Shown piece by piece: positions 30,654-38,591 of a DNA stretch of 46,294 bases. Each line of letters starts with the position of its first letter. Positions within the stretch are counted from its first letter, which is position 1. Source of the DNA: Andeanibacterium sp035497315 (lineage in GTDB: Bacteria; Pseudomonadota; Alphaproteobacteria; Sphingomonadales; Sphingomonadaceae); contig DATJDU010000074.1 in assembly GCA_035497315.1 (NCBI GenBank), positions 1 to 46,294 of the forward strand. Reading direction: 5' to 3'. A program made the position numbers and the translations under genes. The notes under the pieces were generated by a model. That model was not told the DNA's origin, did not search any database, and saw only the letters and a list, made by a program, of their open reading frames with translations.

Positions 30654-31829
30654 ATGGCCGGTGAATTCGATGCGATCATTCTGGGGGCAGGTGCTGCGGG
30701 CCTGATGGCGGCGGCCACGGCCGGGCAGCGCGGCAGGCGTGTGCTGCTGCTCGACCATGCCGATGCGCCCGGCAAGAAGATCCTTATTTCCGGCGGCGGG
30801 CGGTGCAATTTCACCAATATTCACACCGCGCCGGATCGCTATCTTTCGCAGAACCCGCATTTCGCCAAATCGGCGCTGGGCCGCTATTCCCCGCAGCACT
30901 TCCTCGCTCTGGTGGAGAGCCACGGCATTGCCTGGCACGAGAAGACGCTGGGGCAGCTGTTCTGCGACGGTTCCGCGCGCCAGATTGTGGACATGCTGCT
31001 GGAAGAATGCGCCAAGGGCGGGGTGGATGTGCGCTGCAATGCCCCGGTGAGCGAGGTTGCCCATGCCGATGCGGCCTTTCGCGTCACCGCCGGGGGCGAG
31101 ACGGTAAGCGCTCCGGCGCTGGTGATCGCCACGGGCGGCCCGTCGATCCCCAAGATGGGCGCGACTGGCTTTGCTTATGATCTCGCCCGGCAATTCGGCC
31201 TCAAGGTGGTGGAACCGCGCCCCGCGCTGGTGCCGCTTACCCTGCCGGGCGACGAGGCCCTGTTTCGCGAGCTTTCGGGCGTTTCGGCGGAAGTGATCGC
31301 GCGCTGCGGCAAGGCCGCTTTCCGCGAGGCGGCGCTGTTTACCCATCGCGGACTGTCCGGCCCGGCAATCCTGCAAATCTCCTCCTATTGGCGGCGCGGC
31401 GAGGAAGTAGGGATCGACTTCCTGCCGGACCGGGGCGAGGGCTGGCTGACGGAGGCCAAGCGTGCCCGCCCGCGTTCCGGCTTGCGCGCCGTGCTGGGGG
31501 AAAGCCTGCCCGATCGTCTGGCGGCGGTGCTGGCCGAAAAGCTGGGACTGGAGCGCGAGTTGGGCAATCTCTCCGACAAGGCACTGGCCGAGGCCGCGCG
31601 GCGGCTGGCGGACTGGCGTTTCCGCCCCAATGGCAGCGAAGGTTTCGCCAAGGCGGAAGTGACCATCGGCGGCATCAGTACGGCGGAGCTTTCCTCCAAG
31701 ACGATGGAGGCGCGCAAGCTCCCCGGCCTCTACGCCATTGGCGAGGCGGTGGACGTGACCGGCTGGCTGGGCGGCTATAATTTCCAATGGGCCTGGGCTA
31801 GCGCGAAGGCGGCCGGGCAGGCGATTTAG
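30654..31829 (+). CDS. BaiN/HI0933-type NAD(P)/FAD-dependent flavoprotein
   Basis: A 391-residue flavoprotein. The dinucleotide motif is FDAIILGAGAAGLMAAATAG, followed by the family hallmark KKILISGGGRCNFTN; the centre has LVIATGGPSIPKMGATG and the C-terminus GLYAIGEAVDVTGWLGGYNF followed by QWAWASAKAAG. The family (YhiN/BaiN) is widespread and mostly uncharacterised, with some members reducing bile-acid enones. The start at 30654 gives the normal N-terminus. It lies 42 bp after modC, possibly in the same transcript but functionally unlinked as far as can be seen. Confidence 0.85.
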   Translation: MAGEFDAIILGAGAAGLMAAATAGQRGRRVLLLDHADAPGKKILISGGGRCNFTNIHTAPDRYLSQNPHFAKSALGRYSPQHFLALVESHGIAWHEKTLGQLFCDGSARQIVDMLLEECAKGGVDVRCNAPVSEVAHADAAFRVTAGGETVSAPALVIATGGPSIPKMGATGFAYDLARQFGLKVVEPRPALVPLTLPGDEALFRELSGVSAEVIARCGKAAFREAALFTHRGLSGPAILQISSYWRRGEEVGIDFLPDRGEGWLTEAKRARPRSGLRAVLGESLPDRLAAVLAEKLGLERELGNLSDKALAEAARRLADWRFRPNGSEGFAKAEVTIGGISTAELSSKTMEARKLPGLYAIGEAVDVTGWLGGYNFQWAWASAKAAGQAI

Positions 31830-31846
31830 GCGGATTAGTTCGGGCG

Positions 31847-32112
31847 AGTGTGTCACCTGAAGTTTACGCAAAACGGCCTGTGAAGTTTGCTGCGCGCCAC
31901 CCGTGTATGCCGCAGATTCGAGCCGTTTTTCGGGCCTCGGCACGCGGCGACTTGTGACTTTTCGATTTGGCTTTTCGTGCGGGGTTTGCGCGGTCCTGAA
32001 GCCGGCCCGGACGGATGCGGGCGACGTGCAGGGCAAGGCTTGGTCACAGGCGGGGGAGGGCGTTCCATCAAGCAGGATAAACGCGATTTCGGGGTGTGTA
32101 GGAAAGTGTTTT
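31847..32112 (-). repeat. Dispersed intergenic element, copy C (reverse orientation)
   Basis: On the minus strand it begins AAAACACTTTCCTACACA, continues with a hairpin whose inner pair is G-C where copies A and B have C-G, GTTTATCCTG, GCACGAAAAGCC, a CGGCTCGAATCTGC block, TTCACAGGCCGTTTTGCGTA and GGTGACAC. It is the most diverged of the three. It lies after the flavoprotein gene. A 25-bp box follows 28 bases away (32141-32165), as at copy A. Nothing else is recognisable between 31830 and 32204. Confidence 0.7.
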
Positions 32113-32140
32113 CTGGCGTGAGGATTCGAGGAGGAATTGC

Positions 32141-32165
32141 CGAAAGCTGACTGTCCGGAAACGAC
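32141..32165 (-). repeat. 25-bp box L, left flank of the orphan gene
   Basis: It matches the box at 32909-32933 at 22 of 25 positions in the same orientation, and the box at 2770-2794 as its reverse complement. It contains CGAAAGCTGACTGTCC. Its spacing to element C (28 bases) equals that in composite A. Confidence 0.65.
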
Positions 32166-32204
32166 GACATTGCGGACATTGTGTTCGCTGACCATAACGT
32201 TGGA

Positions 32205-32849
32205 ATGAGCAATATTTCATCGTGCCTTAGAAAGACAGTGATCATTTCGCTCAAGGCTTTCGGGACTCTTGTCTCCATACTTGCAGTGATTTTTCTCATT
32301 GACATGTATTTTATCGCGCTCTCGAACAGCACGCGAAGCGGTCCCTTACGCATCGATAATGGCAGTCCAGTTTTGGTTTCGGCCCACGAGTTGTTGTCCC
32401 AAACACCTGTTTTACGCCAAATGTCGGACGACAGCCTCCGGTTTGCAGCAATGCCTTCATTTGGCCGCAGGTGGTTTGCGGTTGCGCTTTCGAGCGATGG
32501 CAAAAATGTAAGAGGCTGGGTGGTTATTCTGGATCGAGAGACCGGAACGAAATCGAAAAAAAAGTTCTCTATGGAACAGAGCGCCTATGCCAGGATGATG
32601 ATTAAGTTCGACGACCAGGCAGACGGATATTGGGGCGAGGCTCGCGGATGGACCGACGGCACTTCGTTGGCTTTCGAACGCAATCGGGGAGGACGAATTG
32701 TATCAGGCGTGGGCAATTCGCCTTGCCATTATGCTGTGATAACGAATGTAATGGCCCGCGGCCTTTCCCGCCATCTGCCAAGCATAGCGGAGTTGATTGA
32801 ACCTGAGGCTGAGAGCTATTCCCAAAGCGAGCATTGTGACGCGTTTTAG
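32205..32849 (+). CDS. Low-GC orphan membrane-anchored protein
   Basis: A 214-residue protein I do not recognise. A short cytoplasmic start (MSNISSCLRKTVIIS) leads into one hydrophobic helix (AFGTLVSILAVIFLIDMYFI), then a domain with ELLSQTPVLRQMSDDSLRFA, FAVALSSDGKNVRGWVVILD and GRIVSGVGNSPCHYAVITNV. Base composition is clearly AT-richer than every neighbour, with many AAA, ATT and TTT codons, which suggests acquisition from elsewhere. It is bounded by two direct 25-bp repeats and sits inside what looks like a once-continuous composite repeat. The ATG at 32205 has TTGGA just upstream; a GTG at 32181 is an alternative. Confidence 0.6.
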   Translation: MSNISSCLRKTVIISLKAFGTLVSILAVIFLIDMYFIALSNSTRSGPLRIDNGSPVLVSAHELLSQTPVLRQMSDDSLRFAAMPSFGRRWFAVALSSDGKNVRGWVVILDRETGTKSKKKFSMEQSAYARMMIKFDDQADGYWGEARGWTDGTSLAFERNRGGRIVSGVGNSPCHYAVITNVMARGLSRHLPSIAELIEPEAESYSQSEHCDAF

Positions 32850-32908
32850 AGAGCCAAACGACTGCTTCCCACAACATTCCCGCCGGTGAAATATCGCCTT
32901 GTAACTGA

Positions 32909-32933
32909 CGAAAGCCGACAGTCCCGAAACGAC
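32909..32933 (-). repeat. 25-bp box R, right flank of the orphan gene
   Basis: Direct repeat of 32141-32165 (3 mismatches), containing CGAAAGCCGACAGTCC. The 22 bases between it and the REP pair also resemble the 23-base spacer in composite A, so this side is the REP-proximal half of the composite. Confidence 0.65.
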
Positions 32934-32954
32934 CTGTTTGCGGGGATCCTCCAA

Positions 32955-33105
32955 CACCCGCTCGTCCTGAGCCTGTCGAAGGACACGCGAGACGGTAATT
33001 CCGGGAGAAATCCAGTTGGACCAGTTCGCGCTGCGCTGGCGGCTGAACTGCTCAGTGGGTCAAATGACGGCGCGTGTCCTTCGACAGGCTCAGGATGAGC
33101 GGGCG
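32955..33105. repeat. REPIN-like inverted repeat with 34-bp arms
   Basis: The left arm (from ACCCGCTCGTCCTGAGCCTG through GTCGAAGGACACGCG) and the right arm (33071-33105) are near-perfect inverted repeats around about 80 unrelated bases. The same core occurs at 2688-2719. It is a non-coding doublet of REP units. The 32850-33151 gap holds only this and box R. Confidence 0.75.
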
Positions 33106-33151
33106 GGGGTGATTGCGGAAAAGGAGTTATTTCCTCCTTCAGCTCCGCCGC

Positions 33152-34105
33152 CTAACCCTCCACCCCGAAGCTCGCCCCCACATGCGCCTCGCCCCGCGCG
33201 CGGGCGAGCATTTCCTGGCGGTGGCGTTCGGCGTAGCTGGCGCGCTGTTCCTCGTCGCGTTCGGCTTGGCAGGCGGGGCAGCTGACGCCTTCGACAAACA
33301 GCGGTGAGACCTTGTCTTCCGCGCTTACCGGGCGGCGGCAGGCGTGGCAGATGTCGTAGCTGCCCGGCGCAAGGCCGTGGCCGACGGTCACTCGCTGGTC
33401 GAAGACGAAACATTCGCCTTCCCACAGGCTTTCCTCGGCGGGCACGGTTTCCAGATATTTGAGGATGCCGCCCTTGAGGTGGAATACTTCCTCCACGCCC
33501 TCGGCCTTGAGGAAGGCAGTGGATTTTTCGCAGCGGATGCCGCCGGTGCAATACATCGCCACCTTGGGCGCTTTGCCTTCGCCCAGCAGGCGTTCGCGCT
33601 CGGCGCGGAACCAGGCGGGGAAGTCGCGGAAAGTGGCGGTCTGCGGATCGATCGCGCCATGGAACTTGCCCACGGCCACCTCGTAATCGTTGCGCGTGTC
33701 GATCACGATGGTTTCCGGATCGCTGATCAGCGCGTTCCAGTCTTCCGCCGGGACATAGGTGCCCACGCTGGCGAGCGGATCGATATCCGGCTCGCCCATG
33801 GTGACGATTTCCTTCTTCAGCCGCACTTTCATGCGGTGGAAAGGCATGGCAGGCGCGCGCGAATATTTGACGTCGAGCCCCGCGCAGCCGGGCAGAGCGC
33901 GGACATGGCCGACCACGCGGGCAATCGCATTGTCGCTGCCGGCGATCGTGCCGTTGATCCCCTCATGCGCCAGCAGCAAGGTGCCCTTGACGCCCAGTTC
34001 CTCGCACAAGGCGAGCAGCGGTTCGCGCAGGGACTTGTGATCCGCGAAGGGCGTGAAGTGGTAAAGCGCCGCTACGCAGACGGGCAGACCGGGTTCTTCG
34101 GGCAT
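33152..34105 (-). CDS. trhO: tRNA uridine(34) hydroxylase (rhodanese-fold TrhO/YceA)
   Basis: A protein of about 317 residues that makes 5-hydroxyuridine at the wobble position of certain tRNAs. The N-terminal ferredoxin-like domain has KGTLLLAHEGINGTIAGSDN; the rhodanese domain carries VIDTRNDYEVAVGKFHGAID and the active loop MYCTGGIRCEKSTAFLKAEG with the catalytic cysteine. The C-terminus has a zinc-ribbon-like pair, CHACRRP and SCPACQ. The ATG at 34105 follows AGGTGG; a GTG at 34114 would add three residues. It ends close to the REPIN repeat. Confidence 0.9.
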   Translation of the reverse strand: MPEEPGLPVCVAALYHFTPFADHKSLREPLLALCEELGVKGTLLLAHEGINGTIAGSDNAIARVVGHVRALPGCAGLDVKYSRAPAMPFHRMKVRLKKEIVTMGEPDIDPLASVGTYVPAEDWNALISDPETIVIDTRNDYEVAVGKFHGAIDPQTATFRDFPAWFRAERERLLGEGKAPKVAMYCTGGIRCEKSTAFLKAEGVEEVFHLKGGILKYLETVPAEESLWEGECFVFDQRVTVGHGLAPGSYDICHACRRPVSAEDKVSPLFVEGVSCPACQAERDEEQRASYAERHRQEMLARARGEAHVGASFGVEG

Positions 34106-34127
34106 GTCGGCCACCTGACTATCCCGC

Positions 34128-35225
34128 TCAGTCCAGCCGCGTCACCCAGCCATGCGTGTCGGCCACGGTGCCGCGCTGGATGCCCACCAGCTTCTCGCGC
34201 AGCTTGCTGGTCATCTGGCCGGGGCCGCCCGAACCGACCGTGAATTCGCCATCACGGCCCGCGACCTTGCCCACCGGCGTGACCACGGCGGCAGTGCCGC
34301 AGGCGAAGGTTTCCACCAGCTTGCCGCTTTCGGCATCGGCACGCCACTGATCGAGCGAATAGCGTTCCTCGCTCACGGTAAGCCCTTCTTCGCGAGCGAG
34401 GGCCAGCAGGCTGTCGCGCGTGATGCCGGGCAGGATCGTGCCGGTCAGCGGCGGGGTGACCATGCGCCCGTCATCGAACACGAAGAACAGGTTCATGCCG
34501 CCCAGTTCCTCGATATATTTATGTTCGGCTGCATCGAGGAACACGACCTGATCGTGCCCGCGCGCAATGGCTTCGGCCTGGGGGACGAGGCTGGCGGCAT
34601 AATTGCCGCCGCACTTGGCCGCGCCCGTGCCACCGGGCGCCGCACGCGTGTAATCGCTCGACACCCAGATCGAGACGGCGGGCGCGCCCGACTTGAAATA
34701 ATTGCCCGCCGGGCTGGCGATCACCAGGAACTTGTACTGCTTCGCGGGGCGCACGCCCAGGAAGGGTTCCGAAGCGAACATGAAGGGCCGTAGGTAAAGC
34801 GAGCCGCCTTCCACACTGGGGAACCAGTCCGCATCGGCGGCCACCAGTTCGCGCACGGCGCCGATGAAGGTTTCTTCCGGGATTTCCGGCATGGCAAGGC
34901 GCTTGGCGGATTCGTTGAAGCGCCGGGCATTCGCATCCGGGCGGAACAGGGCAGTGCCGCCGTCCGACAGGCGATAGGCCTTCAGCCCTTCGAAGATTTC
35001 CTGCGCATAATGCAGCACGGCAGCGGCCGGATCGAGGGTGATCGGCTCTCGCGGGCCTACCTTGGCATTGTGCCAGCCCAGTCCGTCGGTCCAGTCAATC
35101 GATACCATATGGTCGGAAAAAACGGTGCCGAAGCCGGGATTGGCAAGGGCGCTGTTACGTTCCGCCAGCCCCATGGGGGCCGGATGAGGCAGGCGATTGA
35201 ATTCGACGGCGGGAAAATCGGCCAT
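34128..35225 (-). CDS. ilvE: Branched-chain amino acid aminotransferase
   Basis: A 365-residue class IV PLP aminotransferase, human/BCAT-like long form. FGTVFSDHMVSIDWTDGLGW and LHYAQEIFEGLKAYRL are typical of the N-terminal domain; GTGAAKCGGNYAASLVPQAE holds the PLP lysine, and EELGGMNLFFVFDDG is the signature. It performs the last step of valine, leucine and isoleucine synthesis with glutamate. The start at 35225 gives the normal N-terminus. It is preceded by 126 bp and then a hairpin series that looks like an attenuator (35351-35497). The trhO gene follows 22 bp downstream. Confidence 0.92.
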   Translation of the reverse strand: MADFPAVEFNRLPHPAPMGLAERNSALANPGFGTVFSDHMVSIDWTDGLGWHNAKVGPREPITLDPAAAVLHYAQEIFEGLKAYRLSDGGTALFRPDANARRFNESAKRLAMPEIPEETFIGAVRELVAADADWFPSVEGGSLYLRPFMFASEPFLGVRPAKQYKFLVIASPAGNYFKSGAPAVSIWVSSDYTRAAPGGTGAAKCGGNYAASLVPQAEAIARGHDQVVFLDAAEHKYIEELGGMNLFFVFDDGRMVTPPLTGTILPGITRDSLLALAREEGLTVSEERYSLDQWRADAESGKLVETFACGTAAVVTPVGKVAGRDGEFTVGSGGPGQMTSKLREKLVGIQRGTVADTHGWVTRLD

Positions 35226-35350
35226 GGGAAGGTTTAACTCCGGTTGATCCGGGCGGTTAAACCTAAATCCGCAGGCGGTGCAAGTGCGAGTAAAGTTGCC
35301 ATTGTAACGGGTGGGGCCGAGCCCTTCCGGTGCCATTTGCCCAGACATGT

Positions 35351-35385
35351 GAAAACCCGCCCCGGCGAACCGGGAGCGGGTTTTC
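35351..35385 (-). terminator. Intrinsic terminator upstream of ilvE (attenuator candidate)
   Basis: GAAAACCCGC pairs perfectly with GCGGGTTTTC; an inner CCCGG/CCGGG stem with one bulged base closes a TTCG loop on the minus strand. It is a very stable stem ending in UUUU. It lies 125 bases before ilvE and after two short leader frames, with no + strand gene to serve. Confidence 0.75.
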
Positions 35386-35391
35386 GCATGG

Positions 35392-35497
35392 TCAGCGGCC
35401 GGAAGTGCCGCTCACGGAGCCTTTATCGTTGCTGCTGGATTTAACGATAATGCTCCGCGCGGAAAATAACCGACCTCCCTGCTGAACCATGAGACAT
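35392..35497 (-). promoter_or_regulatory. Leader region with short peptides and two hairpins before ilvE
   Basis: A perfect ribosome-binding sequence AGGAGGTGATCC lies 7 bases before an 18-residue frame (35441-35497, MSHGSAGRSVIFRAEHYR); a second ATG opens a 32-residue frame (35392-35490) containing SARSIIVKSSS. The ATT ATC GTT codons and the first frame's stop fall in the 5' arm of a hairpin (35416-35456: 8-bp and 5-bp stems). A second hairpin (35394-35412) and the terminator follow. This is the order of a translational attenuator responding to isoleucine and valine. A basic 29-residue frame (35502-35591) ends with its TGA inside the binding sequence; its status is unclear. Nothing else is seen between 35592 and 35813. 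Confidence 0.5.
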
Positions 35498-35813
35498 CGG
35501 ATCACCTCCTTTCGCGCTGTTGAGCCAAAGTCGCCGTTTTTCTGCGGCTGGGGCTGCGTTCCCGCGGGCCCTTGGTGACAATGTGTTTCATGATGCGGCG
35601 CAACACAAGTCTTGCAAAATTGTTTTTCCCCGTCAGAATTGTGCGCTTGCGGCCATGGCCAGCCCATGCCGGCTCAATCTTCCTTATCTTCCAATCCGAT
35701 ATCGAAACCGCCGCACCTGCGTGCGGGCAGGCGCGGCGGATATAATCGTTCAAATGACGATTTGCGGCAGCGGCAGGCCCCCTGAAATGGACGCGAGCCG
35801 CTGCCGGATGCGA

Positions 35814-36008
35814 TCAGTTGCCAGGGTCTTCGGTTGGCGAAGCCGTTGGCTCTTCTGTCGGGGCAGGCGATGCCGGCTCGGTCGGGGCTGCCGTATCGTC
35901 GGGCGTCGGGGCCGGGGCTTCCTGTGCCTGGGCGGCGCTGACCGCGAAGGGAGCGAGCAGCACGAGCAGAGCTTTGCCTGCGACCATTGTCTTGATTGTT
36001 TTTGACAT
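35814..36008 (-). CDS. Small secreted Pro/Ala/Thr/Glu-rich protein
   Basis: A 64-residue protein with a signal peptide (KALLVLLAPFAVSAAQA, then QEAP). The mature 36 residues are low-complexity, acidic and proline-rich (TEPASPAPTEEPTASPTEDP). AGGAG precedes the ATG at 36008; longer readings have no such site. No function can be assigned. Such proteins are common in sphingomonads and may be periplasmic spacers. Confidence 0.65.
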   Translation of the reverse strand: MSKTIKTMVAGKALLVLLAPFAVSAAQAQEAPAPTPDDTAAPTEPASPAPTEEPTASPTEDPGN

Positions 36009-36214
36009 GGGAACTCCTGAAAATTTGGGGGCAAGAAATGATCTTGCGAAGGGAAAGCTCGGTGCAATCCTTCGTTCAAGCATCAACAATGCGACAATTT
36101 GAGCCCTCGCCGGGACGGGTTTCGACCGGCCGTCAGCCCGCCGTGCAAGGGGCACACTTCGCGGTTGCCGCCCAAATGCGACTGTCAGATATCACGGAAA
36201 ATCCGCGTGATTCT

Positions 36215-36236
36215 CGCCCTGAAAAACAGGAGGGCG
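36215..36236 (-). terminator. Hairpin after the lipoprotein gene
   Basis: CGCCCT and AGGGCG form a 6-bp stem just beyond the stop of the lipoprotein gene; the loop contains TTTTT on the minus strand. Another inverted pair (ATCACG/CGTGAT, 36191-36211) follows. A weak terminator at best. Confidence 0.35.
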
Positions 36237-36246
36237 GCCCGTCGCG

Positions 36247-36813
36247 CTATCGGCAATCCTCGATTACCCGCGTTACCTCTGGCCAGCTCGGGATGTAGAG
36301 CGTCGGCTCTCCACGCGTCTCGACCGCAAAACGGCCTTTGCTGATCGCCATGGCGTCAAGCAACGGATCGCTGGCGGGAACATCCACGGCCAGCAATGTC
36401 TCGATCGATCCCTGGCGCGGCATGGCATTGAACAGACGGTCCGTGCTTTCGGTGCGGATTCGCATCGGCTGGGCCTGTGTCTGCGCGCTCACCCGTCCGA
36501 TCGCGATGCTGCGCGCGGCCCGGTCGCAGCGCATCACGAAACCGAAATCCTTTTCGCTCGCGCCATAGGCGGCAAAGCTGAAGGCGCCGGCCTGTTTGTA
36601 GAACCAGTTCCCCGGGCTGCGCGGTGCATCCATCCAGTTCGTATGGACCGGCGCGGGCAGGGGCGGCGGGGGCGTGGGTGTTGGAGCAGGCGCGGGCGCG
36701 CGACTCGGTGTCGGCGCCGGAGTGGGCACAGGCGGCCTGGCTGCGGGAACGCAGGCGGCGATTAGCGTGGCCGAAAGCAGGGCTGCGGAAAGGCGAAGTT
36801 TCATCCTGTGCAT
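36247..36813 (-). CDS. Proline-rich lipoprotein of unknown function
   Basis: A 188-residue (or 185 from ATG 36804) lipoprotein. The signal peptide ends in LIAAC, followed by a tract of about 35 residues of Pro, Ala and Thr, and then a globular domain beginning NWMDAPRSPGNWFYKQAGAF and SFAAYGASEKDFGFVMRCDR, ending WPEVTRVIEDCR. Two cysteines in the domain could form a disulfide. I do not recognise the family. The tract could span the periplasm from the outer membrane. Confidence 0.65.
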   Translation of the reverse strand: MHRMKLRLSAALLSATLIAACVPAARPPVPTPAPTPSRAPAPAPTPTPPPPLPAPVHTNWMDAPRSPGNWFYKQAGAFSFAAYGASEKDFGFVMRCDRAARSIAIGRVSAQTQAQPMRIRTESTDRLFNAMPRQGSIETLLAVDVPASDPLLDAMAISKGRFAVETRGEPTLYIPSWPEVTRVIEDCR

Positions 36814-36870
36814 CCTTGGCTGAAAGGCGGCGCTGGCTCAAGCGCGCTTGGCCCGCTATCGGCTTCGTTC

Positions 36871-37608
36871 ATGGCGGGAAAACAACGTATCGACCAATTG
36901 CTGGTGGCACGCGGCCTAGCCGAAAGCCGCGCGCGTGCTCAGGCGCTGGTAATGGCCGGTCTCGTCTATCTGGGCGAGACCAAGGTGCTCAAGCCGGGGC
37001 AACAGGTGGCGGAAGACGCAGCGGTGGACCTGCGCGGGCGCGATCATCCCTGGGTCAGCCGGGGCGGAATCAAGCTCGCCCATGCGATCGAGCATTTTCA
37101 TCTCGATCCCACGGGCGCCGTGGCCATGGATATCGGCAGTTCGACCGGCGGTTTTACCGATGTGCTGCTCACCAGGGGGGCGCAGCGGGTGTTCGCGGTC
37201 GATTCGGGTACCAACCAGCTTGCATGGAAGCTGCGGCAGGACCCGCGCGTGACCGTGCTGGAGCAGACCAGCGCCCGTATCCTCACGCCCGACCTGATAG
37301 ACGCGCTATGCGATTGGGTGGTGTGCGATGCCAGCTTCATTGCGCTGCACAAGGTGCTGGAAGTGCCGCTCTGCCTGGTGGCGCCCCAATGCCGCCTCGT
37401 CGCGCTGATCAAGCCGCAGTTCGAAGTGGGCAAGGGCGAGGTGGGCAAGGGCGGCGTAGTGCGCGATCCCGCGTTGCATCAGCGTGTTTGCGCAGAAGTG
37501 CGCGAATGGCTGGAAGGCGAGGATTGGCGTATCGACGGGATCGTCGAGAGCCCGATCACCGGGCCGGAAGGCAATGTCGAATTCCTGATTTCGGCGCAGC
37601 GCGGTTGA
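36871..37608 (+). CDS. tlyA: TlyA-family rRNA 2'-O-methyltransferase
   Basis: A 245-residue protein with an N-terminal S4 RNA-binding domain (RIDQLLVARGLAESRARAQA, then LVMAGLVYL) and a FtsJ-like methyltransferase domain whose SAM motif is AMDIGSSTGGFTDVLLTRGA, with DWVVCDASFIALHKVL and LIKPQFEVGKGEVGKGGVV. Homologues methylate 16S and sometimes 23S rRNA; older annotation as haemolysin is not supported. No ribosome-binding site is seen before ATG 36871. It is divergent from the lipoprotein gene. Confidence 0.9.
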   Translation: MAGKQRIDQLLVARGLAESRARAQALVMAGLVYLGETKVLKPGQQVAEDAAVDLRGRDHPWVSRGGIKLAHAIEHFHLDPTGAVAMDIGSSTGGFTDVLLTRGAQRVFAVDSGTNQLAWKLRQDPRVTVLEQTSARILTPDLIDALCDWVVCDASFIALHKVLEVPLCLVAPQCRLVALIKPQFEVGKGEVGKGGVVRDPALHQRVCAEVREWLEGEDWRIDGIVESPITGPEGNVEFLISAQRG

Positions 37609-37729
37609 AACGCCCGGGGCAAGCAGAAATTTACCATTCCGCCCCGCTTTGGGAACGGTGTAACGCACGTGATTGCCGCAGGCCTCCCGGGAGGCCAATA
37701 TCCGATCAACCGAATCGTTCGGAGTTCGC

Positions 37730-38284
37730 ATGACCGTTCTCGCCTCGCGTGCACAGCTGAGGGCAAGTTTCTTCCGCTGGGCGCTGTTTCTCGTACCTGT
37801 GGTTCTGCTGCTCGGCTTTCTGTCAGGGGCCGCGTCGGGCTCGGCTGCTGAAAATCCGTGGTTTGCCGCGCTGGAGAAGCCCGCGCTTTATCCGCCGTCG
37901 GTTACTTTCCCGGTTGTGTGGAGTGCGCTCTACGCCCTGATGGGCTTTGCCGCCGCGCTTGTTGCCGCGGCGTGGGGTGCGCGGGGGCGGGCGGCGGCGC
38001 TGGTGATGTTCACTATCCAGTTCGCGCTGAATCTGGCCTGGTCGCCGGTGTTCTTCGGCCTGCACGAGCTGCATTGGGCGCTCTATCTGCTGGGGGCGAT
38101 CGATCTGGCGGTGCTGATGACGCTGGTGCTGTTCTGGCGAGTGCGCTGGCAGGCGGGCATCTTGCTGCTGCCCTATCTGGCCTGGGTCTGCTTCGCCAGC
38201 CTGCTGACCTACGATCTCATCCAGCTCAATCCGAAGTCCGACGGTGCGGAATATTCCGGGGCCGTGCAGCGGATCGAACTCTGA
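37730..38284 (+). CDS. tspO: TspO/MBR-family tryptophan-rich sensory protein
   Basis: A 184-residue membrane protein with five hydrophobic helices. WFAALEKPALYPPSVTFPVV followed by WSALYALMGFA is the family signature, and FALNLAWSPVFFGLHELHWA and YLAWVCFASLLTYDLIQLNP complete it. TspO binds porphyrins and cholesterol-like ligands and modulates photopigment or stress genes in alphaproteobacteria. GGAG precedes the ATG. The N-terminal region (about 30 residues before the family start) is longer than usual. A perfect 16-bp palindrome, GGCCTCCCGGGAGGCC, lies at 37681-37696 in front of it. Confidence 0.88.
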   Translation: MTVLASRAQLRASFFRWALFLVPVVLLLGFLSGAASGSAAENPWFAALEKPALYPPSVTFPVVWSALYALMGFAAALVAAAWGARGRAAALVMFTIQFALNLAWSPVFFGLHELHWALYLLGAIDLAVLMTLVLFWRVRWQAGILLLPYLAWVCFASLLTYDLIQLNPKSDGAEYSGAVQRIEL

Positions 38285-38321
38285 CCTTGCACAGCGGCCC
38301 GGGCGAGACCAAATAGGCGCC

Positions 38322-38576
38322 ATGCAAAGCGACAACCCCATCGTATCCGACTTCGTGAAGCTCATGAACAGTGCGGCCGGCACCTTTGCGGGCATGACCC
38401 GTGAGGCGCGGGAAGCCGCGCGCGAACGGATGAAGGGCGCCATGGGCGGGTTCGACTTCATCTCGCGTGAGGAATTCGACGCGGTGAAGGCAATGGCCGC
38501 CAAGGCTCGCGAAGATAACGAAAAGCTGGCTGAACGCCTGGCCGCGCTGGAAGCCGCGCTCAAAGCGAAGAAGTAA
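38322..38576 (+). CDS. ubiK: UbiK-family (BMFP) accessory factor
   Basis: An 84-residue helical protein with the layout of UbiK: DFVKLMNSAAGTFAGMTREA, then REAARERMKGAMGGFDFISR and a C-terminal coiled coil (EEFDAVKAMAAKAREDNEKL and LAALEAALKAKK). In E. coli it is needed for ubiquinone synthesis under oxygen; the Brucella homologue has membrane-fusogenic activity. It starts 37 bp after tspO. Assignment is on pattern and length. Confidence 0.82.
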   Translation: MQSDNPIVSDFVKLMNSAAGTFAGMTREAREAARERMKGAMGGFDFISREEFDAVKAMAAKAREDNEKLAERLAALEAALKAKK

Positions 38577-38591
38577 GCCCGCCCGGGGCTT

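Noticed and set aside
29862..32195. Open minus-strand frame of 777 codons
   Set aside because: It runs antisense to modB, modC, the flavoprotein and through repeat C. Composition is that of an antisense shadow.
35499..35512. Fragment of 16S rRNA 3' end on the + strand
   Set aside because: Only 14 bases match. The better explanation is a perfect ribosome-binding sequence on the minus strand followed by a start codon.
37681..37696. 16-bp perfect palindrome before tspO as an operator
   Set aside because: GGCCTCCCGGGAGGCC is pure GC with no spacer and no known regulator class fits. It could be chance in GC-rich DNA.
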